The notes: generated by a model from the letters alone, not told the origin. 64,000 nucleotides of DNA from Mangrovivirga halotolerans (GCF_026241165.1 NZ_JAPFQN010000005.1:641821-705820); one strand, 5' to 3'. Numbered from the stretch's first letter, positions 46,629 through 55,995 are shown. Program-made: numbers and translations.

Positions 46629-47708
46629 ATGTCTGAAGTAAAGAAAACCTTAAGAAGCGGTGTTCTTTGGGGAGAAGAAGTTAAAGAGTTACTAGCACAT
46701 GCTAATGCAAATAATTATGCTCTCCCTGCAGTAAATGTAATTGGAACAGATAGCATTAATGCAGTTCTCGAAACTGCAAGAGATGTTAATAGCCCTGTTA
46801 TCATTCAATTTTCAAATGGTGGAGCTGCCTTTTATGCCGGTAAGGGATTAAGTAATGAAAATCAAAAAGCAGCCATTGCCGGGGCAGTTAGCGGAGCTCA
46901 TCATGTGCACCAGATGGCTAAGCATTACGGAGTTTCTGTTATTCTTCACACAGACCATGCTGCAAAAAAACTATTAACATGGATCGACGGTCTTTTAGAT
47001 GCTGGTGAGGAATATTACAAACAACATGGCCAGCCATTATTCAGCAGTCATATGATCGACTTATCTGAAGAACCCCTCGATGAAAATATTGCCATAAGTA
47101 AGCAATATCTGGAAAGAATGGATAAGCTGGGTATGACACTTGAAATTGAACTGGGTGTCACAGGTGGTGAAGAAGACGGCGTTGATAATACAAATATTGA
47201 CAGCTCTAAGCTTTATACTCAGCCTGAAGAGGTTGCTTATGCTTATGAAGAGTTATTAAAAATCAGCCCTAACTTTACTGTTGCAGCTGCTTTTGGTAAT
47301 GTTCATGGCGTTTATAAGCCAGGTAACGTAGAATTAACTCCTGAAATTCTTAAAAACTCTCAGGAATATATTCAGGAAAAATTCAATACTGAACCTAACC
47401 CGGTGAATTTCGTTTTCCATGGCGGATCTGGTTCTGAACCTGAAAAAATAACTGAAGCAATCGGTTATGGAGCCATTAAAATGAATATTGATACAGATCT
47501 TCAATGGGCTTTTTGGGACGGTATAAAGAACTACTATAAAGAAAATGAAGGATATCTCCAGGCACAAATTGGAAATCCTGATGGTGATGATAAACCAAAC
47601 AAAAAGTATTATGATCCGAGAGTCTGGCTTCGCAAAGGAGAAGATTCCTTCAAAAAACGATTAGCTCAGGCATTTGAAGACTTAAATGCAAATAATAGAA
47701 ATTTTTAA
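46629..47708 (+). CDS. fbaA: Class II fructose-bisphosphate aldolase
   Basis: A 359-residue zinc aldolase, the same length as E. coli FbaA and close to it in sequence: VILHTDHAAKKLLTWIDGLLDAGEEYYKQHGQPLFSSHMIDLSEE, then FGNVHGVYKPGNV, FHGGSGSEPEKI and NIDTDLQWAFWDGI. The zinc ligands (His in HTDH, His in NVHG, His in FHGGSG) are intact. It cleaves fructose-1,6-bisphosphate in glycolysis. It is cotranscribed with the upstream amylase (16-base gap) and closed by a terminator, so glucan breakdown is physically linked to a glycolytic step. Confidence 0.96.
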   Translation: MSEVKKTLRSGVLWGEEVKELLAHANANNYALPAVNVIGTDSINAVLETARDVNSPVIIQFSNGGAAFYAGKGLSNENQKAAIAGAVSGAHHVHQMAKHYGVSVILHTDHAAKKLLTWIDGLLDAGEEYYKQHGQPLFSSHMIDLSEEPLDENIAISKQYLERMDKLGMTLEIELGVTGGEEDGVDNTNIDSSKLYTQPEEVAYAYEELLKISPNFTVAAAFGNVHGVYKPGNVELTPEILKNSQEYIQEKFNTEPNPVNFVFHGGSGSEPEKITEAIGYGAIKMNIDTDLQWAFWDGIKNYYKENEGYLQAQIGNPDGDDKPNKKYYDPRVWLRKGEDSFKKRLAQAFEDLNANNRNF

Positions 47709-47717
47709 ATATCATTT

Positions 47718-47747
47718 GAGGCTCTTATTAAAAGAGCCTCTTTTTTT
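47718..47747 (+). terminator. Terminator after the aldolase gene, ending 9 bases before the next ATG
   Basis: GAGGCTCTT (47718-47726) pairs with AAGAGCCTC (47732-47740) around a five-base loop, followed by seven T. The next gene starts at 47757. Confidence 0.9.
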
Positions 47748-47756
47748 ATTATAATC

Positions 47757-49574
47757 ATGAAAAACATCTTATTACTAACAGCATTTATTTTTCCGCTAGT
47801 TTTATTTTCCCAACCTGATATAAAAAAAACAGAGCCGCTGCACTGGTTTATTGGAATGGAAGAACCAACCTTCCAGTTAATGATATATGGTAAAGATATT
47901 GCCGATTCAAAAGTAATAATTAAAGATGATGGTGTTTTCCTTAAAAGAAAAATTACCACAGCAAATGAAAATTATATATTCCTTTATCTGGAAATTAATA
48001 ATAATAGAAAAGAGGGACCTGTTAATATCTCGTTTTCTAAAAATGGAAAGACAACTGAGATAGAATATCAATTATATAAAAAAGAAAAGCACCATAATAT
48101 AAATCAGATTTCACCTTCAGATGTGATGTATTTATTAATGCCAGATAGATTTGCTGATGGTGATCCGGAAACAAACAACATTGAAGGCTATCTTGAAAAA
48201 AGTAACAGAGAAAATCCTGGTGGAAAACACGGAGGTGATATCCAGGGGGTAATCGATCATCTAGACTATCTTGAGGAGCTTGGAATTACCACGGTTTGGC
48301 TTAACCCCGTTCAGGAAAATAATATGGAGTCTTATAGTTATCATGGATACTCTATAACTGATTATTATCACATCGATAAAAGACTGGGAAGCAACAACTT
48401 ATACAAACAATTCGTTGAAAAATCCCATGAAAAAGGCTTAAAAGTAATAATGGACCTGATTTTTAATCATATCGGATCAAATCATTATTGGATGAAAGAC
48501 CTGCCAACTGAAAATTGGATCCATCAATGGCCGGAATTTACACAAACCAATTATACAGGCTCTGTTGTTTCTGATCCATATGCTTCAAATTATGATTATA
48601 AAAAAATGGTTAATGGTTGGTTTGTTAAAACAATGCCGGATCTTAATCAGGATAATGAACTATTAGCTGATTACCTCATACAAACAAGTTTATGGTGGAT
48701 AGAATATGCTAAAATTGACGGCATCAGAATGGATACTTACCCCTATCCAGATAAAGTAATGATGGCTAACTGGGTTGAAAGAGTTAAAAAGGAATATCCA
48801 GGATTTTTTATTGTTGGAGAAACCTGGTTGAATAATGCGTCCTTTGAATCTTACTGGTCGAGAAAACCGAATTCAAGTGATAGTGAGTACAATTCCAAAC
48901 TACCTAGTATTTCAGACTTTCCAGTGTGTTTCGCAATACAAGAAGCCTTTAAACCTGAGGGAAGTGTATATAGCATATATGAAGTCATGGCAAAAGATTT
49001 TATATACACTGACCCTTTCATGCATAAAATCTTTGTAGACAATCATGATATGGATCGAATTTTTCATGTTCTTGATAATGATTTTGAAAAATTCAAACTT
49101 TCATTAACCGTTTTATTAACAACAAGGGGAATACCACAAATACTATATGGTACAGAAATATTAATGGATGGTCATGGAGACCATGGTGTATTAAGAGAAG
49201 ACTTTCCAGGAGGCTGGAAAAATGACAAGGTCAATATCTTTACAGGTAAAAATGTTTCCGACAGCCAAAATGAATCACTTGACTTCATGAAGAAAATTCT
49301 CAATTGGAGAAAAAATTCAGAGGCTATTGCCAGAGGAAGTTTAAAGCACTATATCCCAGAAAATGAAATTTATTTTTATGAAAGGAGAAGTGATAATGAT
49401 AAAGTAGTGGTCATAATAAATAATAATGATAGTGAACAAACGCTCGATCTTTCCAGATTTAGTGAATCAGTTAAAGAAGGAGAAAAAGCCAAAGAGATAA
49501 TCTCAGGTCAAAGTTTAATTGTTGAAGATAAAATCACCTTAAATCCAAACCAGGCTCTAATTCTTGATTTTTAA
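47757..49574 (+). CDS. SusA-like GH13 neopullulanase/cyclomaltodextrinase
   Basis: A 605-residue enzyme with a signal peptide (FPLVLFSQ, about residue 19), an N-terminal cyclomaltodextrinase-type beta domain (about 22-115) and the GH13 barrel: VMYLLMPDRFADGDP, GGKHGGDIQGVIDHLDYL, VIMDLIFNHIGSNH, nucleophile Asp326 (GIRMDTYPYPD), acid/base Glu355 (VGETW) and Asp431 (VDNHDMDR). A C-terminal beta domain follows. This is the SusA/neopullulanase build: a periplasmic enzyme that cuts maltodextrins and cyclodextrins to small sugars for uptake. It starts 9 bases after a terminator and has no visible promoter of its own. Confidence 0.93.
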   Translation: MKNILLLTAFIFPLVLFSQPDIKKTEPLHWFIGMEEPTFQLMIYGKDIADSKVIIKDDGVFLKRKITTANENYIFLYLEINNNRKEGPVNISFSKNGKTTEIEYQLYKKEKHHNINQISPSDVMYLLMPDRFADGDPETNNIEGYLEKSNRENPGGKHGGDIQGVIDHLDYLEELGITTVWLNPVQENNMESYSYHGYSITDYYHIDKRLGSNNLYKQFVEKSHEKGLKVIMDLIFNHIGSNHYWMKDLPTENWIHQWPEFTQTNYTGSVVSDPYASNYDYKKMVNGWFVKTMPDLNQDNELLADYLIQTSLWWIEYAKIDGIRMDTYPYPDKVMMANWVERVKKEYPGFFIVGETWLNNASFESYWSRKPNSSDSEYNSKLPSISDFPVCFAIQEAFKPEGSVYSIYEVMAKDFIYTDPFMHKIFVDNHDMDRIFHVLDNDFEKFKLSLTVLLTTRGIPQILYGTEILMDGHGDHGVLREDFPGGWKNDKVNIFTGKNVSDSQNESLDFMKKILNWRKNSEAIARGSLKHYIPENEIYFYERRSDNDKVVVIINNNDSEQTLDLSRFSESVKEGEKAKEIISGQSLIVEDKITLNPNQALILDF

Positions 49575-49684
49575 TGAGCTAAATGACTGATAAATAACCA
49601 ATTGAATAACCATATGGCAAAAGGTAATATTTGAAATATGGAAATAATTTATTATATTATTTATCTACACCAATAGTTACTGCC

Positions 49685-50044
49685 ATGCAATTTCACCCAA
49701 ATGAACTCATGATCATCTATGATTCGGCAACGAATAGCGGTAAGCAAACAAAAGCATATGCTTATTCAGTGTCTAATCATGTTAATGATGTCGATTACAA
49801 TCGCACTCGGGTCAGTAAGCTTATGTGGAAGGAAATTATTAACATGCTTAATATTCCTCCAAAAAGATTACTGAACAAAGCTGATCCTAAATATCAGGAA
49901 AAGGTCAGAGGACATGCATATACAATGGAAGGTTGGTTAAATGTATTATACAACAATCCTGACTTAATCAGAGCTCCTATTGTCATAAGAAATAAAAAAG
50001 CAGTCCTTTGCGAAAAACCTTCTGATATTTTTAAATTAGCTTAA
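49685..50044 (+). CDS. ArsC/Spx-like thioredoxin-fold protein without the catalytic cysteine
   Basis: A 119-residue protein. MIIYDSATNSGKQTKAYAYSVSNHVNDVDY occupies the place of the first strand and helix of ArsC/Spx proteins. RLLNKADPKYQEKVRGHAYTMEGWLNVLYNNPDLIRAPIVIRNKKAVLCEKPSDIFKL keeps the C-terminal ArsC-type pattern (LNKADP, PxLIxxPIV). The cysteine that normally begins the N-terminal motif is absent; the only Cys is near the C-terminus. It is therefore unlikely to be an arsenate reductase. The frame opens with a TTG at 49631, but the ATG at 49685 fits the family start better. It has its own terminator. Confidence 0.78.
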   Translation: MQFHPNELMIIYDSATNSGKQTKAYAYSVSNHVNDVDYNRTRVSKLMWKEIINMLNIPPKRLLNKADPKYQEKVRGHAYTMEGWLNVLYNNPDLIRAPIVIRNKKAVLCEKPSDIFKLA

Positions 50045-50071
50045 TCTATCAACCAAAATTAAAAAGCTTTT

Positions 50072-50106
50072 ATCCAATGTTCTTTTCGAAGAGCATTGGA
50101 TTTTTT
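50072..50106 (+). terminator. Terminator of the ArsC-like gene
   Basis: ATCCAATGTTCTT and AAGAGCATTGGAT pair over 13 positions (one mismatched as G-U) around a TTCG loop, followed by six T. It ends 37 bases before the dehydrogenase ATG. Confidence 0.9.
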
Positions 50107-50143
50107 AATTTCAGGGCCACAAACTCAATAAACAGACATTAAA

Positions 50144-51034
50144 ATGAAAAATATCTCAGTTATTGGTTCAGGCACCATGGGTAATGGTATCGCGCACGTA
50201 TTTGCACAAAGTAACTTTGCCGTAAATCTTGTTGATATCAATGAAAAAGCATTGGAAAAAGCGAAGGCTACAATTACTAAAAATCTTGATCGTCAAATAA
50301 AAAAAGAATTGATCGATGAAGATGCTAAAAACTCTACTCTTTCAAATATTACTTTTACTACTTCTATGGAAGATGGAGTTAAAAATGCTGACCTGGTTGT
50401 AGAGGCTGCTACAGAAAACGTAGATATCAAACTGGATATTTTCAGAGAACTGGACAAGCTAACTCCAGCTGATTGTATCTTATCGACAAATACTTCTTCC
50501 ATAAGCATAACTAAAATTGGTGCCGTTACGGAAAGACCAGATAAAGTTATCGGTATGCATTTTATGAATCCGGTTCCTGTTATGAAATTAGTTGAAGTAA
50601 TCAGGGGATATGCCACTTCAGATGAAGTTACCAATACTATAATGAAACTTTCTAAAGATGTTGGTAAAGTTCCGGTAGAAGTAAATGATTATCCGGGCTT
50701 TGTTGCAAATAGGATATTAATGCCAATGATAAACGAGGCTATATATTCTCTATTTGAAGGAGTAGCAGGAGTTGAGGAAATTGACACTGTGATGAAACTT
50801 GGAATGGCTCACCCGATGGGGCCCTTACAATTAGCCGATTTTATTGGTCTCGATGTTTGTCTTTCAATATTAAGGGTATTGCATGATGGCCTTGGGAACC
50901 CTAAATATGCTCCTTGCCCATTATTAGTAAACATGGTACAAGCCGGCAAATTAGGTGTTAAATCAGGAGAAGGATTTTATTCCTATTCACATGGAACTAA
51001 AGATCTTATCGTTTCAGATAATTTCAAAAAATAA
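50144..51034 (+). CDS. 3-hydroxybutyryl-CoA (3-hydroxyacyl-CoA) dehydrogenase
   Basis: A 296-residue NAD(P)-dependent enzyme. The Rossmann motif VIGSGTMGNGIAHVFA spans residues 6-21 (GxGxxG at 8-13), catalytic His139 lies in GMHFMNPVPVMKLVEVI, and the C-terminal helical domain begins NDYPGFVANRILMPMINEAI. It oxidises 3-hydroxyacyl-CoA to 3-ketoacyl-CoA (or the reverse) in fatty acid or butanoate metabolism. It is a stand-alone protein of Hbd/PaaH type, not the large FadB fusion. No thiolase or enoyl-CoA hydratase is nearby. Confidence 0.93.
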   Translation: MKNISVIGSGTMGNGIAHVFAQSNFAVNLVDINEKALEKAKATITKNLDRQIKKELIDEDAKNSTLSNITFTTSMEDGVKNADLVVEAATENVDIKLDIFRELDKLTPADCILSTNTSSISITKIGAVTERPDKVIGMHFMNPVPVMKLVEVIRGYATSDEVTNTIMKLSKDVGKVPVEVNDYPGFVANRILMPMINEAIYSLFEGVAGVEEIDTVMKLGMAHPMGPLQLADFIGLDVCLSILRVLHDGLGNPKYAPCPLLVNMVQAGKLGVKSGEGFYSYSHGTKDLIVSDNFKK

Positions 51035-51063
51035 AAAAAGGGAGCTTTCGAGCTCCCTTTTTT
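51033..51063. terminator. Bidirectional terminator between the dehydrogenase and the TPR lipoprotein
   Basis: GGGAGCT-TTCG-AGCTCCC is flanked by A on the left and T on the right, and separates two convergent genes. Confidence 0.9.
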
Positions 51064-51080
51064 CTTACTTTAAATAAGAA

Positions 51081-51680
51081 TTATTTACAATAACTATTAA
51101 TCGAATTTTGTGCTACATCAATACCCATTGACAGAGCCTTTTGAAGATCTGCACATCCACTAGATTTTTTATTACCCCCAATATAAGCTAAACCTCTATA
51201 GTAGTATGCTTCGGCCATATCGGGCTTAATTTTTATAGCATTTGAAAGATCTGTAATCGCTTGTGTAAATTCACTCATCTGAAAATTAACCTTCCCTCTA
51301 AGTGCATATACATTGGGATTTTCAGGACTGATTTTCATTGATTCAGTCAGTATTATTTCTGCAGAAGGATAGTCTTTGTTTTTATAAAATAACGAGGCTA
51401 GGCCTAATCTGCTATTCATATGCCTGTCATCAATTTTAAGTACCTTTTCATAATCAGCAATTGCTTTATCATATTGCCCTAGTTCTTCATAGCTCCTACC
51501 CCTGTTATAAATAACAATCTCATTATTAGGATAGGTTTCCAAATATTCAGAATAAGCCTCAACTGCCTCTTCGTATTTACCTTGTTTGTATAATTGATCT
51601 CCCTTGTCAGAAAGGTCGCTTCCACAAGAGACTGCGAAGACCAATATTAATACCGTCAAATAAAGACGTAATTTCAACAT
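51081..51680 (-). CDS. Tetratricopeptide-repeat lipoprotein
   Basis: A 199-residue protein with a lipoprotein signal (LVFAVSC, about Cys19 from the ATG at 51680) and four to five TPR units: GDQLYKQGKYEEAVEAYSEYLETYPNN, YNRGRSYEELGQYDKAIADYEKVLKIDD, ALRGKVNFQMSEFTQAITDLSNAIKIKPD and YYYRGLAYIGGNKKSSGCADLQKALSMG. The frame is open to 51734, but only the ATG at 51680 places the signal peptide correctly. It is a periplasmic-facing scaffold of unknown partner. It is monocistronic. Confidence 0.86.
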   Translation of the reverse strand: MLKLRLYLTVLILVFAVSCGSDLSDKGDQLYKQGKYEEAVEAYSEYLETYPNNEIVIYNRGRSYEELGQYDKAIADYEKVLKIDDRHMNSRLGLASLFYKNKDYPSAEIILTESMKISPENPNVYALRGKVNFQMSEFTQAITDLSNAIKIKPDMAEAYYYRGLAYIGGNKKSSGCADLQKALSMGIDVAQNSINSYCK

Positions 51681-51750
51681 AAATTTTCCTTTTAATTGTA
51701 TAATAAATTGAAAGCAATGATAGACTAAAACCACAAAACTTAACGAAAGG

Positions 51751-51778
51751 CAAAGTTAAATAATTAATAGCTATTCAA
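51751..51778 (-). promoter_or_regulatory. Candidate promoter of the TPR lipoprotein gene
   Basis: On the minus strand TTG (51778-51776), 17 bases and TAACTTTG (51758-51751). The -7 box is exact and the spacing a little short. It would give a leader of about 65 bases. Confidence 0.4.
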
Positions 51779-51828
51779 CACGGATAAGGATTATTCATGA
51801 TTTTATCTCTTAAACAAAAAATGAACAT

Positions 51829-51836
51829 TATATTTG
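51829..51836 (+). promoter_or_regulatory. Candidate -7 box of tyrS
   Basis: TATATTTG, an exact TAnnTTTG match, ends 30 bases before the tyrS ATG at 51867. No convincing TTG at the usual distance upstream. Confidence 0.45.
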
Positions 51837-51866
51837 CCAAAAATTTAAAAAAAAGTAAATATATCT

Positions 51867-53147
51867 ATGAAGCCAGATTTTATAGAAGAACTACGATGGA
51901 GAGGAATGGTGCACGATATGACTCCGGGCACTGAGGAACAACTTAAAAAAGAATTAACGGCAGGATATATTGGTTTTGATCCTACTGCAAAGTCACTTCA
52001 CATCGGAAACCTGGCAACGATCATGTTATTGGTTCATTTTCAAAGAGCTGGACATAAACCTGTTGCTTTAGTTGGAGGCGCAACTGGTATGATTGGAGAT
52101 CCTTCTTTCAAAGCTTCTGAAAGGAAATTACTCGACGAAGAAACCTTGCGTGAAAATCAATCAGGAATCAAAATACAATTGGAGCAATTTCTTGATTTTG
52201 ATAGTGGTGAAAATTCTGCAGTTGTATTAAATAATTATGATTGGTTTAAGGATTTCGGTTTTCTGGAATTTTTGAGAGACAACGGGAAACATATTTCTGT
52301 TAATTACATGCTAGCAAAAGATAGTGTCAAAAAAAGGCTTGAAACTGGTATTTCATTTACCGAGTTCACATATCAATTGCTTCAGGGATACGACTTTTAC
52401 CATTTATACGCCAATCACAATGTAAAGATCCAAATGGGAGGATCCGATCAATGGGGTAATATTACAACTGGAACTGAGTACATTCGCAGAAAGGCCCAGG
52501 GAGAAGCTTATGCACTTACAGCTCCTTTGGTAACCAAAGCAGATGGATCAAAATTTGGAAAGTCTGAGGGCGGAAATATCTGGCTTGACCCTGATATGAC
52601 TTCACCTTACCAGTTTTATCAATTCTGGCTGAACTGTTCAGATGAAGACAGTAAGAAGCTTATCAGAGTATTTACGCTAAAAACAAAGGAGGAAATTGAA
52701 ACTCTTGAAAAGCAACATGAAGAAGCACCACATATGCGTACTCTTCAAAATGCCCTGGCTGACGATATTACCAAAATGGTTCATGGTGAAGAAGAACTTG
52801 AAACCGCTAAAAAAGCTTCAAAAATACTTTTCGATAAAAAAGCTACTATTTCAGATTTCGATTCCTTAGGTGAAAAAACTTTATTACAAGTTTTTGAAAC
52901 AGTACCCCAAAAAGAAATCAGTTCTCCTGGTGAGATCAGTTATGTAGATTTTCTGGGTGAACACATTGGAGATTTGATCTTCAAAAGTAAAGGAGAAGCC
53001 CGAAGAATGATTAAAGAAGGTGGTATTTCTATAAATAAAGAAAAGATCACGGATGGAAATGCACTTCTTGAAATTGACCCGCTAGCTGAAAAATATTATC
53101 TGATACAAAAAGGAAGAAAAAATTACTTTTTTGTAAAAATCATTTAA
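51867..53147 (+). CDS. tyrS: Tyrosyl-tRNA synthetase
   Basis: A 426-residue class I synthetase. The HIGH motif is HIGN at residues 46-49 ([14 protein letters not shown]) and the KMSKS motif is KFGKS at 229-233 ([14 protein letters not shown]). [14 protein letters not shown] binds tyrosine. The C-terminal S4 RNA-binding domain ([26 protein letters not shown]) starts near residue 370. Length and order are normal for the TyrRS type of E. coli. It is monocistronic. Its only terminator candidate lies inside the 3' end of the convergent kinase gene. Confidence 0.97.
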   Translation: MKPDFIEELRWRGMVHDMTPGTEEQLKKELTAGYIGFDPTAKSLHIGNLATIMLLVHFQRAGHKPVALVGGATGMIGDPSFKASERKLLDEETLRENQSGIKIQLEQFLDFDSGENSAVVLNNYDWFKDFGFLEFLRDNGKHISVNYMLAKDSVKKRLETGISFTEFTYQLLQGYDFYHLYANHNVKIQMGGSDQWGNITTGTEYIRRKAQGEAYALTAPLVTKADGSKFGKSEGGNIWLDPDMTSPYQFYQFWLNCSDEDSKKLIRVFTLKTKEEIETLEKQHEEAPHMRTLQNALADDITKMVHGEEELETAKKASKILFDKKATISDFDSLGEKTLLQVFETVPQKEISSPGEISYVDFLGEHIGDLIFKSKGEARRMIKEGGISINKEKITDGNALLEIDPLAEKYYLIQKGRKNYFFVKII

Positions 53148-53157
53148 TTAAAATAAA

Positions 53158-55995
53158 TCATTTTCTATTAGGCACCATGGCTATAAACTTGGTGCCTTTT
53201 TTAATTGTTGACTCTACGAATATTTTTCCCCTCAATTTTTCGATAGTCTCTTTTACAATATAAAGGCCTATTCCCGAACCGAATGATGTGTCGTGAGCCC
53301 TGAAAAACATATCAAAAATTTTACCTAAATACTTTTCACTGATTCCAATACCATTGTCTTCTATTTCAAATATTGCATAACTCGGATCTGCAGATACACT
53401 TATATTAACATAGGGTCTTTCTTTGTTAAAGTCAGCATATTTGAAAGAATTTGAAATAAGATTTGACAGAATAATTGATAACCTTTTCGAATCACAAAAT
53501 ATCTCTGATATATTATTTTCAATGATAACATTAACTTTAATTCTATCATCCGGATTTCCATAGATCAAATTATCAAGAATTTCTGTAATAAAATCCCCTG
53601 GATCAATTCTTTCAATTTTCTCAGGAATCTCCTTATTTCGGGAAAAATCAATGATATCTTTTATAAATCCATCTTGTTTGAAAATGCTCTTTTTCATTAA
53701 TTCTAAATATTGCTCTAGATTTTCTTTATCTTTTTCAGCAATATTAATTAGACCTAAAAGTGAGGTTAAGGGAGCTCTAAGATCATGGCTGGCACTATAA
53801 ACAAATCTATCTAACTGAGAATTGATTTTCTTTAATTCTTCATTTTTCTTTTTGAGGTTAGTTTGGGCTATTTTCCGATCAGTAATATCTCTTATTGCAC
53901 CATTTAAATATTGTCTGCCATCTTCTCCAACCATTTTACTGATACTAGTTAACCCCCAAAATCCAGATCCATCTTCTCTTAAGAAAAAAATTTCCCTGTT
54001 TCTAACCATCCCCTTTTCTTCAACTTCTCTTATTATTTCGTTTCTATCTGTTTTATTTCTATACAGATTTTGGGGATTGATTTGATCCAGATTTATGTTT
54101 TCATCTAATCCAAAAAGATTTAGAAATGCCTTATTAGCATATATGACTTTTTCATCTACAGTACTTCTGTAAATTGCATCATGAATATTTTCGTTTACTG
54201 ATTTTAATAAATCCTGGTTTGCCCTGGCTTTTTCTTCTGCTTCTTTTCTTAAGGAAATATCGACAATTGCTCCATCAATAATCCATTCATCATTAGCATT
54301 TTTATTTACAGTACAATTAAGTAACCCCCACCATTTAGTACCATCTCTTCTTACAAATTCAGCCTCTGCACTTTTTATATATCCCCTATTTCTTGCTTGT
54401 ATTAAAATCGATTTTCTTCTATCTCCATTAAGGTAATAATCATTCAACTCGCTTTCAGATGTTGTCAAAGCTTCATCAAGATCTTTAAATCCGAAAAGGT
54501 CTAAAAAAGCTTTATTTGCGTACACAAGTCCTTTCCCTTTAATACACCTATATATAGCTTCTTTAAGGTTTTCATTAACTGATTCCAATAATGACTCCTG
54601 GTCCTTACTTTTTTGATATGTCATTAAATAATCAGTAACATCTTCCAAAACATAAATATGAGACCGAACCCCATTATCAGAGCTTCTAACTTTTGATTTC
54701 TTTAGTGATATATAGATTTCCTTATGTTTAATATTAGATAAGCTTACAATCCTGGAGTTTGAATTATTTCTATGAATTGGATCTATTTTGGTTAATGGAG
54801 GTATTTCTGAAAAAATTGATTCAATAGGTCGACCTACCAGATCAGCTTCAGTAAAGTCAGACAGCTTTTGAAAGGTTTTATTAACTCGTAAAATTATATC
54901 GGAAGGACTAGTTACTATAATTCCGTAACCGACATTATTGAAAAGAATTTGCAATTTCTCTTTACTATCCTTGAGAGAGAATTCCGATTTCAATTGCCTT
55001 GTTATATCTCTTAATAAAACAGTGAAATAACCTTTATTGTCCAAATAATGGTAATGAACCGACGCTTCAACTGTTATTTTTGAATGTTTAGATTTAAGGG
55101 TGCAACGTTTAATATAATTCTCACCGCTATTTGACAATTCCTTAATAGTTTTTACCCAGACACTAAAGCCCCCATCACTTATCGGATATAAATCAGGTAA
55201 AATTTCTATTATCTCCTTTGATAAAAGATCTTGTTGAGAAAGCTCAGTTAGATCAATTGTAGCATTATTAAGGTCAATTATTTTTCTTGATTGCAAATCA
55301 ACAACTAAGATTGATTCACCGAATTGTCTCATCATTTGAAAGTACTGTAAACTCCGCAAATGACTTTCAGTAAGATCATCAAAATTCAAAATTAAAAACT
55401 CCTTATCCTCTATTATATAAGATTCAAGGACCTTGATATTACCCCATTTCACCCCACCTTTAGAAGTTAGAGATAATTTACCTTTAAAGGAACTCACTCC
55501 TTTGGCAAGTAGTTCCTGTGTTTTTATACCAAAAATATCAGATACACTAGTCCCCAATAATTCACTCCAACCAAAATCAAATATCTCACAAAACCCTTTT
55601 GAAGCACTGTGTATCTGTCCTGTGTCTTTTTTTACAACGACTTTATTAGCTCTTTCATTAAAATTGAGTTCAGGGAGTTTTGAAATAGGCAATTCCCCCT
55701 CTTTTAATAAAACACCGTAAAAAATATTATTATCGTCAAATGAACGGATTATTTGGCATATTTTATAAGTCTGATGATTAAAAATAAATACACCGCCTGG
55801 AAGAATTAATGAAAAATCAATTTTTCTTATTTCATTCTGGAAATCAAAAATATCTTTTTCTGTTGCATTAAAAGAAGAGGATATTATTGACAGAAACTCA
55901 CCGTTAAAATGTAAAATAAGAAAAGGTTTTTCAGCTGCCTCAAAAAATAATTTCATTCTCTCGTTTAACAGAGAACCAGTAAGGTCAGTACTCAT
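53158..55995 (-). CDS. Soluble multi-PAS sensor histidine kinase
   Basis: A 945-residue protein without signal peptide or membrane helix. It holds about five PAS modules (roughly residues 100-210, 215-340, 345-465, 470-590 and 595-710). Two of them are an internal duplication (ESVNENLKEAIYRCIKGKGLVYANKAFLDLFGF and KSVNENIHDAIYRSTVDEKVIYANKAFLNLFGL, each ending in a WWGL/FWGL strand and a GAI-DI linker). A HisKA-HATPase kinase follows: His737 (SASHDLRAPLTSLLGL), NLISNSFKY, EDNGIGIS and GSGIGLYIVKE. It senses a cytoplasmic or diffusible signal; PAS ligands cannot be predicted. There is no response regulator next to it. Confidence 0.9.
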   Translation of the reverse strand: MSTDLTGSLLNERMKLFFEAAEKPFLILHFNGEFLSIISSSFNATEKDIFDFQNEIRKIDFSLILPGGVFIFNHQTYKICQIIRSFDDNNIFYGVLLKEGELPISKLPELNFNERANKVVVKKDTGQIHSASKGFCEIFDFGWSELLGTSVSDIFGIKTQELLAKGVSSFKGKLSLTSKGGVKWGNIKVLESYIIEDKEFLILNFDDLTESHLRSLQYFQMMRQFGESILVVDLQSRKIIDLNNATIDLTELSQQDLLSKEIIEILPDLYPISDGGFSVWVKTIKELSNSGENYIKRCTLKSKHSKITVEASVHYHYLDNKGYFTVLLRDITRQLKSEFSLKDSKEKLQILFNNVGYGIIVTSPSDIILRVNKTFQKLSDFTEADLVGRPIESIFSEIPPLTKIDPIHRNNSNSRIVSLSNIKHKEIYISLKKSKVRSSDNGVRSHIYVLEDVTDYLMTYQKSKDQESLLESVNENLKEAIYRCIKGKGLVYANKAFLDLFGFKDLDEALTTSESELNDYYLNGDRRKSILIQARNRGYIKSAEAEFVRRDGTKWWGLLNCTVNKNANDEWIIDGAIVDISLRKEAEEKARANQDLLKSVNENIHDAIYRSTVDEKVIYANKAFLNLFGLDENINLDQINPQNLYRNKTDRNEIIREVEEKGMVRNREIFFLREDGSGFWGLTSISKMVGEDGRQYLNGAIRDITDRKIAQTNLKKKNEELKKINSQLDRFVYSASHDLRAPLTSLLGLINIAEKDKENLEQYLELMKKSIFKQDGFIKDIIDFSRNKEIPEKIERIDPGDFITEILDNLIYGNPDDRIKVNVIIENNISEIFCDSKRLSIILSNLISNSFKYADFNKERPYVNISVSADPSYAIFEIEDNGIGISEKYLGKIFDMFFRAHDTSFGSGIGLYIVKETIEKLRGKIFVESTIKKGTKFIAMVPNRK
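53171..53202 (+). terminator. Probable tyrS terminator embedded in the kinase coding sequence
   Basis: GGCACCA (53171-53177) pairs with TGGTGCC (53190-53196), followed by six T on the plus strand, 24 bases after the tyrS stop. On the other strand the same bases encode the kinase's last residues (KGTKFIAMVPNRK). Confidence 0.65.
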
